A DNA stretch of 64,000 bases from Galdieria partita (GCA_025991245.1 BQMJ01000046.1:124001-188000), one strand, 5' to 3'. Counted from the first letter of the stretch, positions 40,480 to 51,791 are shown. Numbers and translations are program-made. Notes: generated by a model not told the origin, from the sequence alone.

Positions 40480-42052
40480 TTATACTCTCATGTTACCTAT
40501 GTGGTCTCGAATTCTTTGCATTCTTTGTACTAAATCTTCAAAATGGACATTTTGTTCTTCTGTTGGATGCAATGACCTAATGTTATTGAAACCAGTTTGT
40601 TCTCCGTTTCTCAAAATTTGATCAAAACGCGGGAGAGTGGAAGGATAAGAATGTCTAGAAAGAGAATTGCTTCCTTCGTGCAATGCATGAACGAGACCTT
40701 CGTTGAATGGAGTCCATTCCGTAGCTCGGCTTCCAATATTGAATCGAAAACCAATTCTTAGAGCGTGTCCTCTCCGACCATTGATATCTTCATTTTGCAA
40801 GAGTCTTCTCTCTACTGGATTTTCCATCTGTCTTCTCTCTGCTGGATTCTCATAAGGAACTGTTCCACTTGAACTGTTATTTGAAAGATCTACAGGTGCT
40901 CTGCAAGTAGGACAGGACAACTATATTGCGCAATGTTTAGTTTCGTGAACATATAATAAACCTTTTTAGAATACCTGTCTTTTCAACCAACTTAATAAAC
41001 ACTTTGGATGAAACATATGACCACATGAAAGTTTTTTGGCATGGCGCATATCTTCTCTACAAATAATACAAGTTCTATCCACTCGGATCATTTCATCCCA
41101 AGTGGCATCTGGAAAGCGTTCGTTCATAGTTGCCATCACTTGCTTATATCGTAGATATTCTGTATAGTGCTTTTGGAGACGTCGAATAGTCATATACATA
41201 TCTCGAACAATATGCAAAGGCAATGCATAGACCATATGTATATAAGTAAAGAATGACATATAGGCACACAACTGCAAAAAATCGGAAACAATTTCACTCC
41301 AAAACATCCAAACAGTACGAGGCTCCCATTGTCCACCGTGAGAAATATCAATCATCACTAAAATATATTTGACTGAAGCAAACAATTGGGAAATTAATAA
41401 GATGCCAAACTATGCCAACAACCAATCAATATCTAATATGTGCAACGCAAAACTCAGCTTACTTCAAACGCAAATAGAACGAAAAAGGATGACCCCTTCA
41501 ATATTACTCGTTGAATAGAGAATATCAAAAAACTCACGTCACAAACTGTTAACAGACACAAGAGACAAGATAGTCTCACACTTCGTTGCCAAGTTTGATT
41601 GGGAGTCTCTTCAACCTAAACAAGCGTCATCTTCAGCTTGGTACAACAACATACACTACACATACAAAGTCAACACGGTCTTTGGCAAGCCAATGAAATA
41701 TTTTGAAAAACAACAAGACTGAGAACAAGACAAGGAAACCTATCCCAAACTCTTCCCGAAAGATGGACATGGCCAGAAAAGTTTCCAGTACAGTTTCTTT
41801 GGTTCTAAAGGTCAACATTTCAACCTCTCTTGAACGAAGGTTTCCTAATAAAAGCAACTGTAGACCTTTGCCAACACACAACGCCAAAGAAGCCACAAAG
41901 TTTCCAAGTGCAAGTAAGGAAAACTTGGAAACCAAAAAATAATTGACTGCTCTATAGAAATATATTTGAAACCAGAAAGCTCGAAGAACAGCAAATATAA
42001 CTAAGAAAAAGGAAGCAGACATGTAGATCCAAAAGGAAACTCTCCAAACCAT
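40480..42052 (-). CDS. HRD1: HRD1/synoviolin-type ER membrane E3 ubiquitin ligase
   Basis: The central ERAD ubiquitin ligase and retrotranslocation channel. Five exons on the minus strand. The N-terminal membrane region begins MVWRVSFWIYMSASFFLVIF and includes LRSREVEMLTFRTKETVLET and HWLAKDRVDF, both characteristic of HRD1 ('LR..E.e.l....w....e' and 'Wl..DRvd.meq'). A small exon encodes GSSFFVLFAFE, joined to FGILLISQLFASVKYILVMI, equivalent to 'gpsv.llFgFEyail'. The RING-H2 finger is CIICREDMRHAKKLSCGHMF then HPKCLLSWLKRQ/LSCPTCRAPV, with all eight ligands present. The C-terminal cytosolic tail is Arg/Asn-rich and ends FEDLVQRMQRIRDHIGNMRV. The start lies 15 bp from the divergent ABHD hydrolase. 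Ubc6-type E2 is at 14.3-15.0 kb. Confidence 0.9.
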
Positions 42053-42067
42053 ACTTCAAATGTGCCA

Positions 42068-43208
42068 ATGAAAGTTTATCAACCAAAGGCTTTTCAGCCT
42101 CCCTGTTGGACCCGACTTGGTGGACACTTTCAAACTATTTTTGGAAGTATTTTTCCCATACCCAATATAAGATATGATAAAAGAAGACGTTTTTTCACTC
42201 CCGATGGAGATTTCTTTGATGTGGATATTGTTTTTGCCTGTGACAAACAGAAGCCTTATGTGGTTGTCTGCCATGGCTTGGAGTCTTCTGCGCACTCCTC
42301 ACATTCTTTGAGAATAGTCGAAAGTTTTGCAGCTCTAGATTGGAATGTATTTGCAATCAACTATAGAGGTTGTTCTGGAGTTCCCAATCGAACCTTGAGA
42401 ACCTACCATGTTGGATTTACGGAAGACCTGGAACTGTTAACCAAAACTATCTATGAAGAGACAGAAGGAAGTTGTACAATATATTTGGCTGGTATTTCTT
42501 TGTTTTTATGTTAATTTATTTGTTTGTTCTATTTCATATCGAGGCTTTAGTTTAGGAGGGAATATTATTATCAAGTTTTTAGGTGAGTTGGGAAGCACAG
42601 CATATGAACGTCGTATATTAGGAGCCGCAGTTGCTTGCGTACCTCTCAATCCCTTTTATTGTCAACCTAAAGCAGATCGAGGTATTTCCAAATGGATATA
42701 TGTGAGAAGATTTCTATCTTCCTTTAAACAAAAAGCAGAAGAACAACACAACAGATTTGCCAAAGCATTGGATATTCAACGATTGCGAAAGATAACTACT
42801 ATAGGAGAACTTGATGACTATTATATATCTAAAGGTATAGAGTTTTGATTGTGCTTGTCATAGTTACATTTATCATTTGAAGTGTTTGGTTTTAATGGAA
42901 AGGAAGACTATTATAGAAAGAATGGAGGTGAATTCTTTTTGCCTTTTGTAAGAGTACCTTTGCTTGTTCTTCAGTCAAAGAATGATCCTATTGTGGATAC
43001 GGAACACTTGCCATGTCCGCAATTATTTGAATCTCTTCCTATTCATTTTGTAAGAATACTTGGTTGTTTGAAAGAATAACTTATGGAAACAATCTAGTTG
43101 TATACAGAGTATGGTGGACACTGTGGATATTTCAATGGATTCTTTCAACCTTCTTATATGGCACAAGAACTTTCGCACTTTTTGTTGTTTGTCAATAAAA
43201 GTTGTTGA
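42068..43208 (+). CDS. ABHD1/2/3-YheT-type alpha/beta hydrolase
   Basis: A serine esterase or phospholipase-like hydrolase of the ABHD1-3 clade. Four exons join in frame from the ATG at 42068 (MKVYQPKAFQPPCW). The family opening is GGHFQTIFGSIFP, followed by the DGDFFDVDI strand and VVVCHGLESSAHS (oxyanion HGLE). The nucleophile elbow is created by splicing: YLAG/FSLGGNIIIKFLGE (GxSxGG). Catalytic Asp is in LQSKNDPIVD. Catalytic His is in YGGHCGYFNGFF. The last intron ends at the TAG before TTGTATACAG, because only that keeps LYTEYGGHCGY in frame. No signal peptide; a short hydrophobic patch only. Substrate unknown. Confidence 0.88.
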
Positions 43209-43284
43209 GATGATCATCGTCGTATGATTATCATTTGGGTGAGTGGACTAATCATTGTTTTGGGTGGTGACTGAGAAAGATTAA

Positions 43285-44002
43285 ATGGTAAGAAGAATGT
43301 AGTGAAATAACTTTTTACTAAAGGAGACAAAAAAAGGGAGATAGCATTCTCACATATAATGGAGGTTGTGTTTTAGCTATGGCAGGACACAACTGTGTTG
43401 CTATTGCTGCTGACCGAAGATTTGGTGTTCAACAAGTAAGTTTGAGTTTCATATTGAAGGATTGACTATTTATGGAAAAGTAGACAACGATAGGCACAGA
43501 TACAACGCGAATATTCAAAATCAACGATAGACTCATGTTGGGTCTTACTGGTTTGCGTACCGATGTTACAACGCTGTATAACCGTTTTGTTCAACGACTC
43601 AATTTGTATCGCCTACGAGAAGAAAGAGAAATCAAACCTTCATCCTTTTCAAATATGGTGGCTTCCACTTTATACAGTAGAAGATTCTCTCCTTATTTTG
43701 TGGAACCTGTTGTGGCTGGCTTAACTGAAAAGGGCGAACCCTATTTATGTGCACAAGATCTTTTAGGTGCACCTCTATTTGCAAATGATTTTGTTGTAAG
43801 TGGTACTTGTGCAGAAAGTCTGTATGGCACAAGTGAAACTTTTTGGAAACCCGATCTCTCCCCTGCAGAACTATTTGAAGTTACTAGTCAGTCGTTATTA
43901 GCAGCAGTAGATCGAGACTGTCTTAGTGGTTGGGGTGCAGTTGTCCATATGATTACCTTGGATGGTATTGAAACCAGATTACTTAAAGCACGTATGGATT
44001 AG
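43285..44002 (+). CDS. PSMB3: 20S proteasome subunit beta3
   Basis: A non-catalytic beta-ring subunit of the 20S proteasome. The body from exon 2 reads [17 protein letters not shown] then [16 protein letters not shown], directly matching human PSMB3 (MSIMSYNGGAVMAMKG). It continues with [45 protein letters not shown] and [12 protein letters not shown], ending TRLLKARMD exactly as in animals. The first exon appears to be just the ATG at 43285-43287, followed by a GT-AG intron 43288-43336. Exon 2 opens in phase 0 at 43337, and no other upstream start fits the frame without an in-frame stop. A second intron ends at GGAAAAGTAG before [11 protein letters not shown]. Confidence 0.92.
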
Positions 44003-44071
44003 GACTCTTGATAATATGAAACATTGATTGTTCAAGTAATTTTGTCATATTCTAGTCTTCCACCAATCATT

Positions 44072-44780
44072 TCAGTGATCATCACGATGACACTTTTCAA
44101 CCTCAATTTCTAGGCTTTTGTTTCTTCTGATATTGAAAAAGAATTTTCGAATCCATTCTGCACATTCTTCTTCCAGTATACCACCCATAAAAGTTATTTG
44201 ATGGAATGGATGGTCTACTTGAACAAGTGGATACTACAAAAACAACAATACATCAGAGGAAAACAATAAGAACTGCAACTTACCCAACTTTCGATAGCAC
44301 CCAGTCGAAAATCTTTGGCTCCATAAACTACCAAAGATACTCTAGCAAGTTGTAAAGCAGATAGACACATAGCACAAGGTTCCAAAGTACTATAAAGAGT
44401 AGTATTCAATAATCTCCAGTTTCCACAAACTTTTGCTCCTGCTGTACACTAGAATTAGGATATAAGCAGTATCATAGCCAAAACTTGCCTTGGATGCACT
44501 GCAGCTCTGCGTGTTGGGTAGGATCTTTGGTTGTTTCTACTTGGTTTCTACCTTTTGCTATCACTTCTCCTTTGGCATTCACTAATACAGCTCCAATAGG
44601 AACTTCTCTTTGATAAAAAGATTGCTTGGCCAACTCCAACGCTATTCTCATAAAATGCTCATGTTGACTTTGGCACACAAGTGTATTAGAATACTTTTGC
44701 CAAACGATTCTTGCTCTCTTCTTCTGATACAACCAACCAGGAATAGCTACATGTTGGGGAATGACAAACAACACCGTCAT
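44072..44780 (-). CDS. TADA: tRNA adenosine deaminase, TadA type
   Basis: Converts A34 to inosine in tRNA; bacterial-type TadA acts on tRNA-Arg(ACG) and in plants is plastid-targeted. Three exons from the ATG at 44780. A ~50-residue N-terminal extension with basic residues precedes the deaminase fold. The zinc and catalytic motif is DPTQHAELQCIQ (HAE), the second zinc motif STLEPCAMCLSALQLARV (PCxxC), and the structural run AKVCGNWRLLNTTLYSTLEP matches TadA 'l.NwRL.d.tLYvTlEPC'. The C terminus has FMGGILEEECAEWIRKFF, typical of TadA 'tgGvl..ec..ll..FF'. The first intron (44488-44442) starts with GC (AAG/gcaagt). The single short domain argues for the organellar enzyme, but the cytosolic Tad2 homologue cannot be excluded. 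Confidence 0.85.
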
Positions 44781-44839
44781 CTTTTGAGGAATCCTAAAGC
44801 AATTGGGAGAATCCACTTTGTAAGATTTTGTTGGATCAG

Positions 44840-47078
44840 ATGAAACTTTTCAGAGAGAGGAAGAGGAAACATATATGTGGCTTTACTGAGGTTCACTACC
44901 AGTTTGGGGGTAGTAGAGACGGAGAAGCAATCTTTCGAGGTATTCGAGATACCAAAGAAAACAGTTCGAAGACTCCCTTTTATGCAGATTGGAACAATTT
45001 TCGTTCTCACTCCAGTTTTACTTCTAGGAGGGTGACTTTTGGCCAAAGTAGGTTTCTCAATAATGTTTATTTTGAAAATTTGAGTGTTTGGTTTTTGGGG
45101 ATATAGAAAATTCACAATATTGCCGTGCTAAACGTGGTTCGAACGCCTTTTGGAGTCAAGTCCTTATTGGGGCTTGTAGAAGAAAGTCATGGGCAACTTA
45201 TTGTGCTCTAGATGACCATGTAGCAAACAAAAAATCCAACGAGTCTCGATATTTTCCTTCAAATGGTTGCACAGATAATTCTAGTGGACCAAAGACAGCT
45301 GCCAGTCGTTCACATCAAGACTCGTCAAGTTTAGAGAAAGCAGATATAGCACTGAAAGGTCAGATGGACAAGATTGAAAGAAGCACGACTGATGTACAAG
45401 CCAACGAATCTACTAAAATAGCTTTAAGACCTCATCATATTGTTAAATTGTTGGATTCTTTGGTCTTTTATGATGACATTCTTCGACATGACCCTTTATG
45501 TGAAGCTGCAGTAGATTTAGTTGAGAATTTAGCGACTCATTGGAATAAGGAAAAGAAATCTTCAAGTTTGGATGAACAAGGAGAGGAAAATGATGATGAT
45601 GATGATGATTATGAGGACGATGAAGTGGAAACCGAGTTGGAAGAATATGATTCTGAAGATTTGGTATCTGCAATATCTCAACTGACCAATTCTAATAGCA
45701 ATTCAACGGAGCGCAGTTATTTTTCAACGACTTCATTTTTACCTTTGGGTTTGTCTTTGTCTCATCAAGGAAAGAAGAGCACTAGTCTTTTCGAAGCTTG
45801 TAAAGCGTATCTTAGAGTTTTAGCAGAATTCAACTCTTCATGGGAAGACCATTTTATCCAACTTGTTCTTTTTTATAGTAATAATTCCTTTACTCGAGCT
45901 TGTATTCGAGCTGAAGGTGTCCATTCTAAGCTTCAGCCATGTATTATTGCCAGCGCTTGTCGTGACTTGTGTGCATTGGAACAACTCTATCGATATTTAA
46001 ACCCAGATATTCTTTCTTATTGGGTGAATGAAATATCTCCAGAACTTGGCCAGCTATTTTATTTAGATGGCAAGGTTGCCTCATCTTCGTATTATCAAGT
46101 AAAGGACAAAGATGATATAGCACTGGCAGAATTGCTGAAAGAATCCTACTGTCGATGGCCAGAACTTGTAGAAGAATTGATCAAAAGATATGGAAAGAGA
46201 GGTTGTGGTGTGTTTGCCGTAAATTACGTATTTCGATATGTCGGCTCTTCCAATCAAAATTTCCTTCCTTTGGAGAGTTTTGATAGTGTACATTTAGATG
46301 AGCTTACTGAAATGGAAGAACACAAGGTAGCTTTTATGAAGAACTTAGAGTTGTTCTTGAGTGGCAAAAGAGCGCACAATGTCCTTTTGATTGGTTCTCG
46401 AGGAACAGGGAAGTCATCATTAGTCAAGGCAGTTGCACAAGCAAATTTTGAACGTGGTTTACGTATCATTCAATTGGATGATGCTTTGGAACTTCGAGAA
46501 CTTCGCAATTCTTATTCAGAAATGTCTCGTTTACCACAGCGGTTTCTCATATTTATGGATGATATTGGTGCAGACATGACCAGTGAGGAAATTCGTGCTT
46601 TAAAGTCTGTAATGGAAGGTGGCTTACAAACTATTCCCTCGAATATTCTTATTGTAGCTACTTGCAATCGCAGAAGTTTGTTATTTCCTGAGGTTGCTAG
46701 AGCAGAGTCAAGTTATCGATATCGTGGAGGAGAAGATGTCAACATGTGGGATGCAGAAGAGGAACGTTTGGGTTTGGGAGAACGGTTTGGACTTGTATTA
46801 ACTTTTGCTCCACCCGATTCGAAGAGATATGTACAAGTTGTGAAGCATTTAGCTCATTGTTATTCCCTCAATCCTCATGATGGTATGTATACATTTTCAT
46901 TCATATTATGAATGCTTTACAGTTGTTGTGTTTCTTAGATTTTCTTATACAAAGAGCTGTCGATTTTGCCAAACGGAAAAATAGCTATTCAGGTAGAACA
47001 GCCAAACAATTTATTATACAGATATGGAGTGAGCAAGCCTATCTTCAGGATTCCTGGAAATCTGATAAGAATGGATGA
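44840..47078 (+). CDS. DUF815-family AAA-like ATPase, probably plastid
   Basis: A P-loop ATPase of the DUF815 family, common in bacteria and retained in some plastid-bearing eukaryotes; function unknown. Three exons from the ATG at 44840. The first ~70 residues are basic and Ser/Arg/Thr-rich (transit-peptide-like). A middle region has a Glu/Asp tract (DDDDDDYEDDEVETELEEYD). The ATPase core near the C terminus begins LTEMEEHKVAFMKNLELFLS then HNVLLIGSRGTGKSSLVKAV (Walker A). Walker B is RFLIFMDDIGAD, and LKSVMEGGLQTIPSNILIVA followed by TCNRRSLLFPE is diagnostic for DUF815. GLGERFGLVLTF follows and, after the last splice, RAVDFAKRKNSYSGRTAKQF closes the domain. Its start is 59 bp from the divergent TADA start. 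Confidence 0.87.
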
Positions 47079-47195
47079 GATTTTGTCATTACAGCAAATA
47101 TATTGCAACTCATGTATTATCGCATATAGTGACTTGGGTAATGCTTTTATAAACAATATCTAAAGTGGGCAATGTTGGATAATAATTTCTATTCA

Positions 47196-48461
47196 TTATT
47201 TTTTTCTATTTTTGTTTCTTCTCTGCAGTTGTTCAGCACATTTTCGATTGTATCCAATAATCAAAGGCTGTTCCTTTTGAAAGAAAGGACTTGCATTGTA
47301 CTCAGTGGTTGGATCCAAGACATCTCGATATGCTTTCTTTCTTGTGGAATTTTTAAGTTTCTGTTGTTTTTCCATATATTGGTCTTCACATAGAATAAGA
47401 TTAAGGGCATTTCGTCCCGTCTGAGGTTTTGGAATAGGAAACTATACAAACCAACGGTCATTCCTCTATACAAACAAAATGTTTCCATCAACAACACTTA
47501 CAATAGTTCCCCTAAGGTTATTCTTCTTTCTTCTGGGAGGAAAAACCAATAAATTTCCTTGTTTATCGGTTTTACAAGTCGTCCTCAAAAGAGTGTGATT
47601 TCCACAATGAGGACAGAATAGTCGTTCCACTTCCTTTGTAATATGAAAGCACGACTCACATTGAAGAACAAAGGATTTCAATTTCTCTACTCGTCTTCCA
47701 TCCGGTGATATCAATACAAGACCCATCTGAAGCAACAAATTCTGCATAGAAAAGTCGCTAGTCATACAACTCACTCTGTTCTCTTGAGCAGAAGATTCTC
47801 TTGGAATACACTTTTGTGAATTCTGCACCAAAGAATCAACATTCTCTCCATGAATCCAGACATCAAAACTGTCTGTTGCTATTTCTTCCTTTAGTTGAAT
47901 ATCAGAAAATGCAGTTTCTATCTGTTTGACTGTTGAACCATCGTCTTCAGCTCCTTCCATAGTGGAATGACCCGATTCCAAACTCTTCGATTCTCCAAGG
48001 TCACCTGGCAAGTGTTCAATGAGCTCAGGTTTTAGAAACTTCCGGCCATTTCTTTCCAATTCCAACGTCAAAGTCAAGGAAAGTACATGAATATCAACTC
48101 GAGATAGATGAGAATAATCTCCAGTACGACGTGCAAAGTCCACAACTGCAATCTCTCTTTAATACAAATCTATTTGTTCTACAAGACTACTCATACCTGC
48201 TTTGACCGAAGAGCTGTTGGGTTCTCTTACAATAAGAACGGACTCCAAATGCTGTAAACGCCTTCTTGCCTGGGCATCCCTCACTTCTTGTATAACTAGT
48301 GGACTCGTATAAATATAAAATGCTGAACCATTTTCAGTTTGTCCTAAAGTTGCTCTACGAAATATTTGTTCATCGCCATGAATCAAAGCACTCGTATCGA
48401 CTACCAGTCGCATATCAACGACATTTGGAATTGACGACGCCGTAGGACTTGGAAGCCTCAT
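47196..48461 (-). CDS. NOB1: NOB1, endonuclease for 18S rRNA 3'-end maturation
   Basis: A PIN-domain nuclease that makes the final cut at site D of pre-18S rRNA in cytoplasmic pre-40S particles. Three exons on the minus strand. The PIN domain opens with VVDMRLVVDTSALIHGDEQI (catalytic Asp) and, across the first intron, SVKAVVDFARRTGDYSHLSR then VDIHVLSLTLTLE (second acidic cluster). The zinc ribbon has LQMGLVLISPDGRRVEKLKS, CESCFHITKEVERLFCPHCG with both CxxC pairs. The last exon encodes PIPKPQTGRNALNLILCEDQ, matching NOB1 'lP.pkgGr...npil.eDq', and ends LQRRNKNRKK. The ATG at 48461 (MRLPSPTASS) is preferred, because the upstream one at 48497 would overlap the divergent uS4 coding sequence. 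Confidence 0.9.
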
Positions 48462-48475
48462 ACTACTAGTCAAGT

Positions 48476-49160
48476 ATGGGAAAGAATTATAGAACATGTG
48501 AGTAGCTTGATGAGAAATTCTTACTCTTTGTTTTAGCTAATTACGAAAAGGCTCAAAAACATATCGAACACCTCGTAGACCCTTTGAGAAGGAAAGATTG
48601 GATGCTGAGTTAAAGCTCGTTGGAGAATATGGTTTAAGAAATAAGCGAGAATTGTGGCGTGTAGAGTTTGCCTTGTCCAAAATTCGTGCTGCAGCAAGAG
48701 ACTTACTTACGTTGGAAGAAAAAGATCCACGTCGAATATTTGAAGGAAATGCTCTTTTGCGTCGTCTAACACGCTTTGGTCTGCTTGATGAAACACGTCA
48801 GTCTCTTGATCACGTATTATCTCTTAAAGTACAAGATTTATTGGAGAGAAGATTGCAGACTCAAGTATTGAAATTGGGTTTAGCCAAGTCGATTCATCAC
48901 GCTCGAGTATTGATTCGTCAAAGACACATTCGGTGCGTATATCTTTTTCTATTTTCTCTTTGCTGTTTTAACCATTTCATAGAGTTGGAAAGCAGTTGGT
49001 TAATGTTCCCTCTTTTATGGTTCGTGTGGATTCACAGAAACATATTGACTTTTCTTTGGATTCACCATTTGGTGGTGGTCGTCCTGGTAGAGTAAAAAGA
49101 CGCAAGTTGAGAGAAGCCTCAAAAAGAGAAGCTGGAGGTGATGAGGAAGAAGAAGATTAA
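48476..49160 (+). CDS. RPS9: 40S ribosomal protein uS4 (S9)
   Basis: A primary rRNA-binding protein of the small subunit. Three exons. The ATG at 48476 encodes MGKNYRT, spliced to [20 protein letters not shown], which matches uS4 in other eukaryotes ('NYRT.[20 protein letters not shown]'). The acceptor must be the AAAAG, since the earlier TTTAG would place a stop in frame. It continues with [20 protein letters not shown], an S4 domain in [20 protein letters not shown] and VLIRQRHIR, and the last exon [20 protein letters not shown]. The C terminus is [12 protein letters not shown] followed by an acidic tail. The start codon is 14 bp from the preferred NOB1 start. Confidence 0.95.
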
Positions 49161-49214
49161 TCAATAAAGATCAAATCATTCGATTATCACACAAACACAC
49201 TTTTATTTGGCTAT

Positions 49215-50718
49215 TTAAGGTGCCAATGCTGGTGCTCGAACAAATGCTCCCAAAGTATGGAACAATAGTCTTACGTCTTGAAGAGGATTTCCTTTGGCAA
49301 CCGTCTTATAAAGATAAGAATCAAAAGTCATCTGCTGCACGTATTCATCTTCACAAAGTTCAACAAATGCTTCACGAGCAATATTATTACGATAAAATAC
49401 TGCCTGTAATATATCCAATACTTTATAAGTAGACCAATATTTTTGATCCCATCTCTTTAAGTAAGTCTCTTTCAATTCTGATTCGGAAGGAATTCTTTCG
49501 CCTTGTTGAGAAATTTCTGCAATTGCTTCTGCACACATACGTCCCGACTTGGCAGCAAAATAAATACCTTCACCGGAACATTTAGTTACATAACCTGCAG
49601 CATCACCAACTAGAGCAACTCTTCCAACTACTCTTCGTGGTCGAGGATGTTCAGGAATAGGATGTGCTTCCACTTTAATAATATGACCGCCACTCAATTT
49701 CGATGCTGCTCTTGTACGTATGGCAGCTTGATACTTTTTAATAGAAGGTCGATCAAGAACTGTTCCTGTTCCTACTCCAACGTGATCATATTTGGGAAAA
49801 ACCCAAGCATAGAAATCAGGTGATACATCATCTCCCACATACATCTCTGCAAGTTCCTCATAATAGGCCATCTTTTCTGGAGGCAGTCGGATTCTTTCTT
49901 GAAATGCAATGGCATAGTTGTAATCACCAGCATCGATAACCTTTGCAACACGTGAGTTGGCACCATCCGCTCCAATAATCATATCTACTTGCAGTGTATT
50001 GGGCTTTCCTACTCCATTTCCTTTTTCTGAAAAGTCACTATAGCAAATGACATAAGGTTCCCGATCTGTTTTAGGTAATACAATATCCGTAACCAGTCCA
50101 TGAATAGCTTGTGCTCCGTGTCGAATGGCTCGTTCTCGAAGAAAAGAGTCCAAAACTTCTCTTCTGGTCATTCCAATGTATTCATGTGGCTTCAAAGTCC
50201 TACCAACATCCACTTCTCTATTGGATGGTGATATCATTTTCATACGACGTACTTTTCGGTCAACAATATCCAAAGGTAAACCAAACTCTTCAATCATACA
50301 CAAAGGTATGGCACCACCACAAGGCTTAGCGTTATCCCACTTCCTTTCAAAAATAAAAGTCTCAATTCCAGCTCTTGCAAGTGACTCTGCAGCTGAAGAT
50401 CCACCAGGGCCACCACCAACTACTGCAACACGGAGTTTGGCCTCCAACAAAGTCTTTCAAGGAAACATGTATTAGCTCAATGAAAATAACTTTTTTTTTT
50501 TATAAAAACAATGAAGTTACCTTGAAGTGGTTATATCTTGAAAAGTGAGTTCTTAATAAAGAGGGACGAAGTACCCTTTGCGGAATAAAGTGACAACAAC
50601 CAACATTTTTGCAAGAAAATTTCAATGAGCCTCTTTGTATATTACTACAGTCTAAACTAGCAAAGGATATGGGAGAAACAAAGCCAGTGTTGGATCCAAT
50701 AAAGAAATTCTGCAACAT
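49215..50718 (-). CDS. chlP: Geranylgeranyl diphosphate reductase, plastid
   Basis: Reduces geranylgeranyl groups to phytyl for chlorophyll a, tocopherol and phylloquinone. Two exons: 50718-50521 encodes a leader (MLQNFFIGSNTGFVSPISF..., basic, Ser-rich), and 50453-49215 encodes the mature enzyme, so the intron separates transit peptide from enzyme. The flavoprotein fold starts LRVAVVGGGPGGSSAAESLA (GxGxxG), then KPCGGAIPLCMIEEFGLP, EYIGMTRREVLDSFLRERA, VDMIIGADGANSRVAKVIDA and ALVGDAAGYVTKCSGEGIYF, all hallmarks of ChlP. The length of the mature part (~410) equals cyanobacterial ChlP. The intron contains an 11-A run (minus strand). Strong evidence that the host is photosynthetic. Confidence 0.95.
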
Positions 50719-50891
50719 GCTGTTCTCAGATCTCAAAAAACCTCACACTGCAGTCACTCCGATAAATATCCAAATGATGAATGTCCAGTTGGAATTGTGA
50801 TTCTTTACTCAGTCGGTGATGATTACTTTGTTTTGACAAACACAAGACAAACACTGAAGCTCTTAGCATTATTTAAATAGAAAAAGGTATC

Positions 50892-51683
50892 ATGCAGACA
50901 ATGAAAGCTGACAAAACCCAAGTTCCTCTTACGGACAAGTCGATTCCACAAATGGACGACAGGTTGGCTAGAACTATCTTTGTGGGAAACGTTCCTTTAC
51001 AAAGCAAACGTGAGAAACTTGTCAAGTTTTTCAAAAGTTGTGGGCCTGTTGAAAGTGTAAGGTTTCGTTCCATTCCGGTGAAAAATGTCAAACTCCCAAA
51101 GAAAGCAGCAGTTCTTTCCGGCGAGAGGCTACCTGAAAGGGATTCAATGAATGCATATGTTGTGTTTAAACACAAAGATTCTGTTGAAGTTGCCTTATCA
51201 ATGAATGGAAGTTTGTTTCAAAACAAGCACTTGAAAATTGATAGAGGTGAACGTTCTACTGTTTCAGTTGGCTATTGTATTTTTGTTGGAAATCTTCCTT
51301 TTGATGTCGAAGACGAGCAAGTATATGAAGTCTTCTCCAAAATAGGCTCTATCAAATATGTTCGAATTATCAGAGACAAAAGTACTGGCTTCGGAAAGGG
51401 TTTTGGTTACGTATGTTTTAACGAATCGATTGCCGTTATTGCTGCAGTACGAATGAATGGTTCTATACAAGTGAAAGGAAGAGTCGTTAGAATTTTTCGT
51501 TGTAAAAACTCTGAAAAGTTGAAAAGGCAAACTACCCAAAAGTCTATCCCAGCAAGTAGACAACAAGCAAGGAAAAAGAAGAAACGAGGGAAGAAAGGAT
51601 TGGACCTTTCCATAACGAAAGCTAAGAACAGAGTACGAAATAAGAAGAATAAGATGATCAAGAAAGAGAAAAGGCGTAAATGA
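50892..51683 (+). CDS. RBM34: RBM34/Nop12-like nucleolar RNA-binding protein
   Basis: A nucleolar protein with two RRMs; yeast Nop12 acts in 60S (5.8S) maturation. A single exon of 263 residues. RRM1 has RTIFVGNVPLQSKREKLVKF, with the long insertion between strands (KNVKLPKKAAVLSGERLPER) that is typical of RBM34, then NAYVVFKHKDSVEVALSMNG. RRM2 has CIFVGNLPFDVEDEQVYEVF (RNP2) and GFGKGFGYVCFNE (RNP1). The C terminus is a long Lys/Arg stretch (RKKKKRGKKG... NKMIKKEKRRK), a nucleolar localisation signal. It lies 173 bp from the divergent chlP start. Confidence 0.88.
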   Translation: MQTMKADKTQVPLTDKSIPQMDDRLARTIFVGNVPLQSKREKLVKFFKSCGPVESVRFRSIPVKNVKLPKKAAVLSGERLPERDSMNAYVVFKHKDSVEVALSMNGSLFQNKHLKIDRGERSTVSVGYCIFVGNLPFDVEDEQVYEVFSKIGSIKYVRIIRDKSTGFGKGFGYVCFNESIAVIAAVRMNGSIQVKGRVVRIFRCKNSEKLKRQTTQKSIPASRQQARKKKKRGKKGLDLSITKAKNRVRNKKNKMIKKEKRRK

Positions 51684-51775
51684 TCAGTACTCGAAAACCT
51701 CCGAGTTGGATGGGAGTTGTATCAAGCCAGTTCTTTTGTGTAATACTTGGTATATTTATCCGGTTCGAATACTGT

Positions 51776-51791
51776 TATATATATATATATT
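51776..51791. repeat. (TA)n microsatellite between convergent genes
   Basis: A short alternating T/A tract in the gap between the RBM34-like stop and the stop of the small acidic protein gene. Likely length-variable; no function apparent. Confidence 0.75.
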
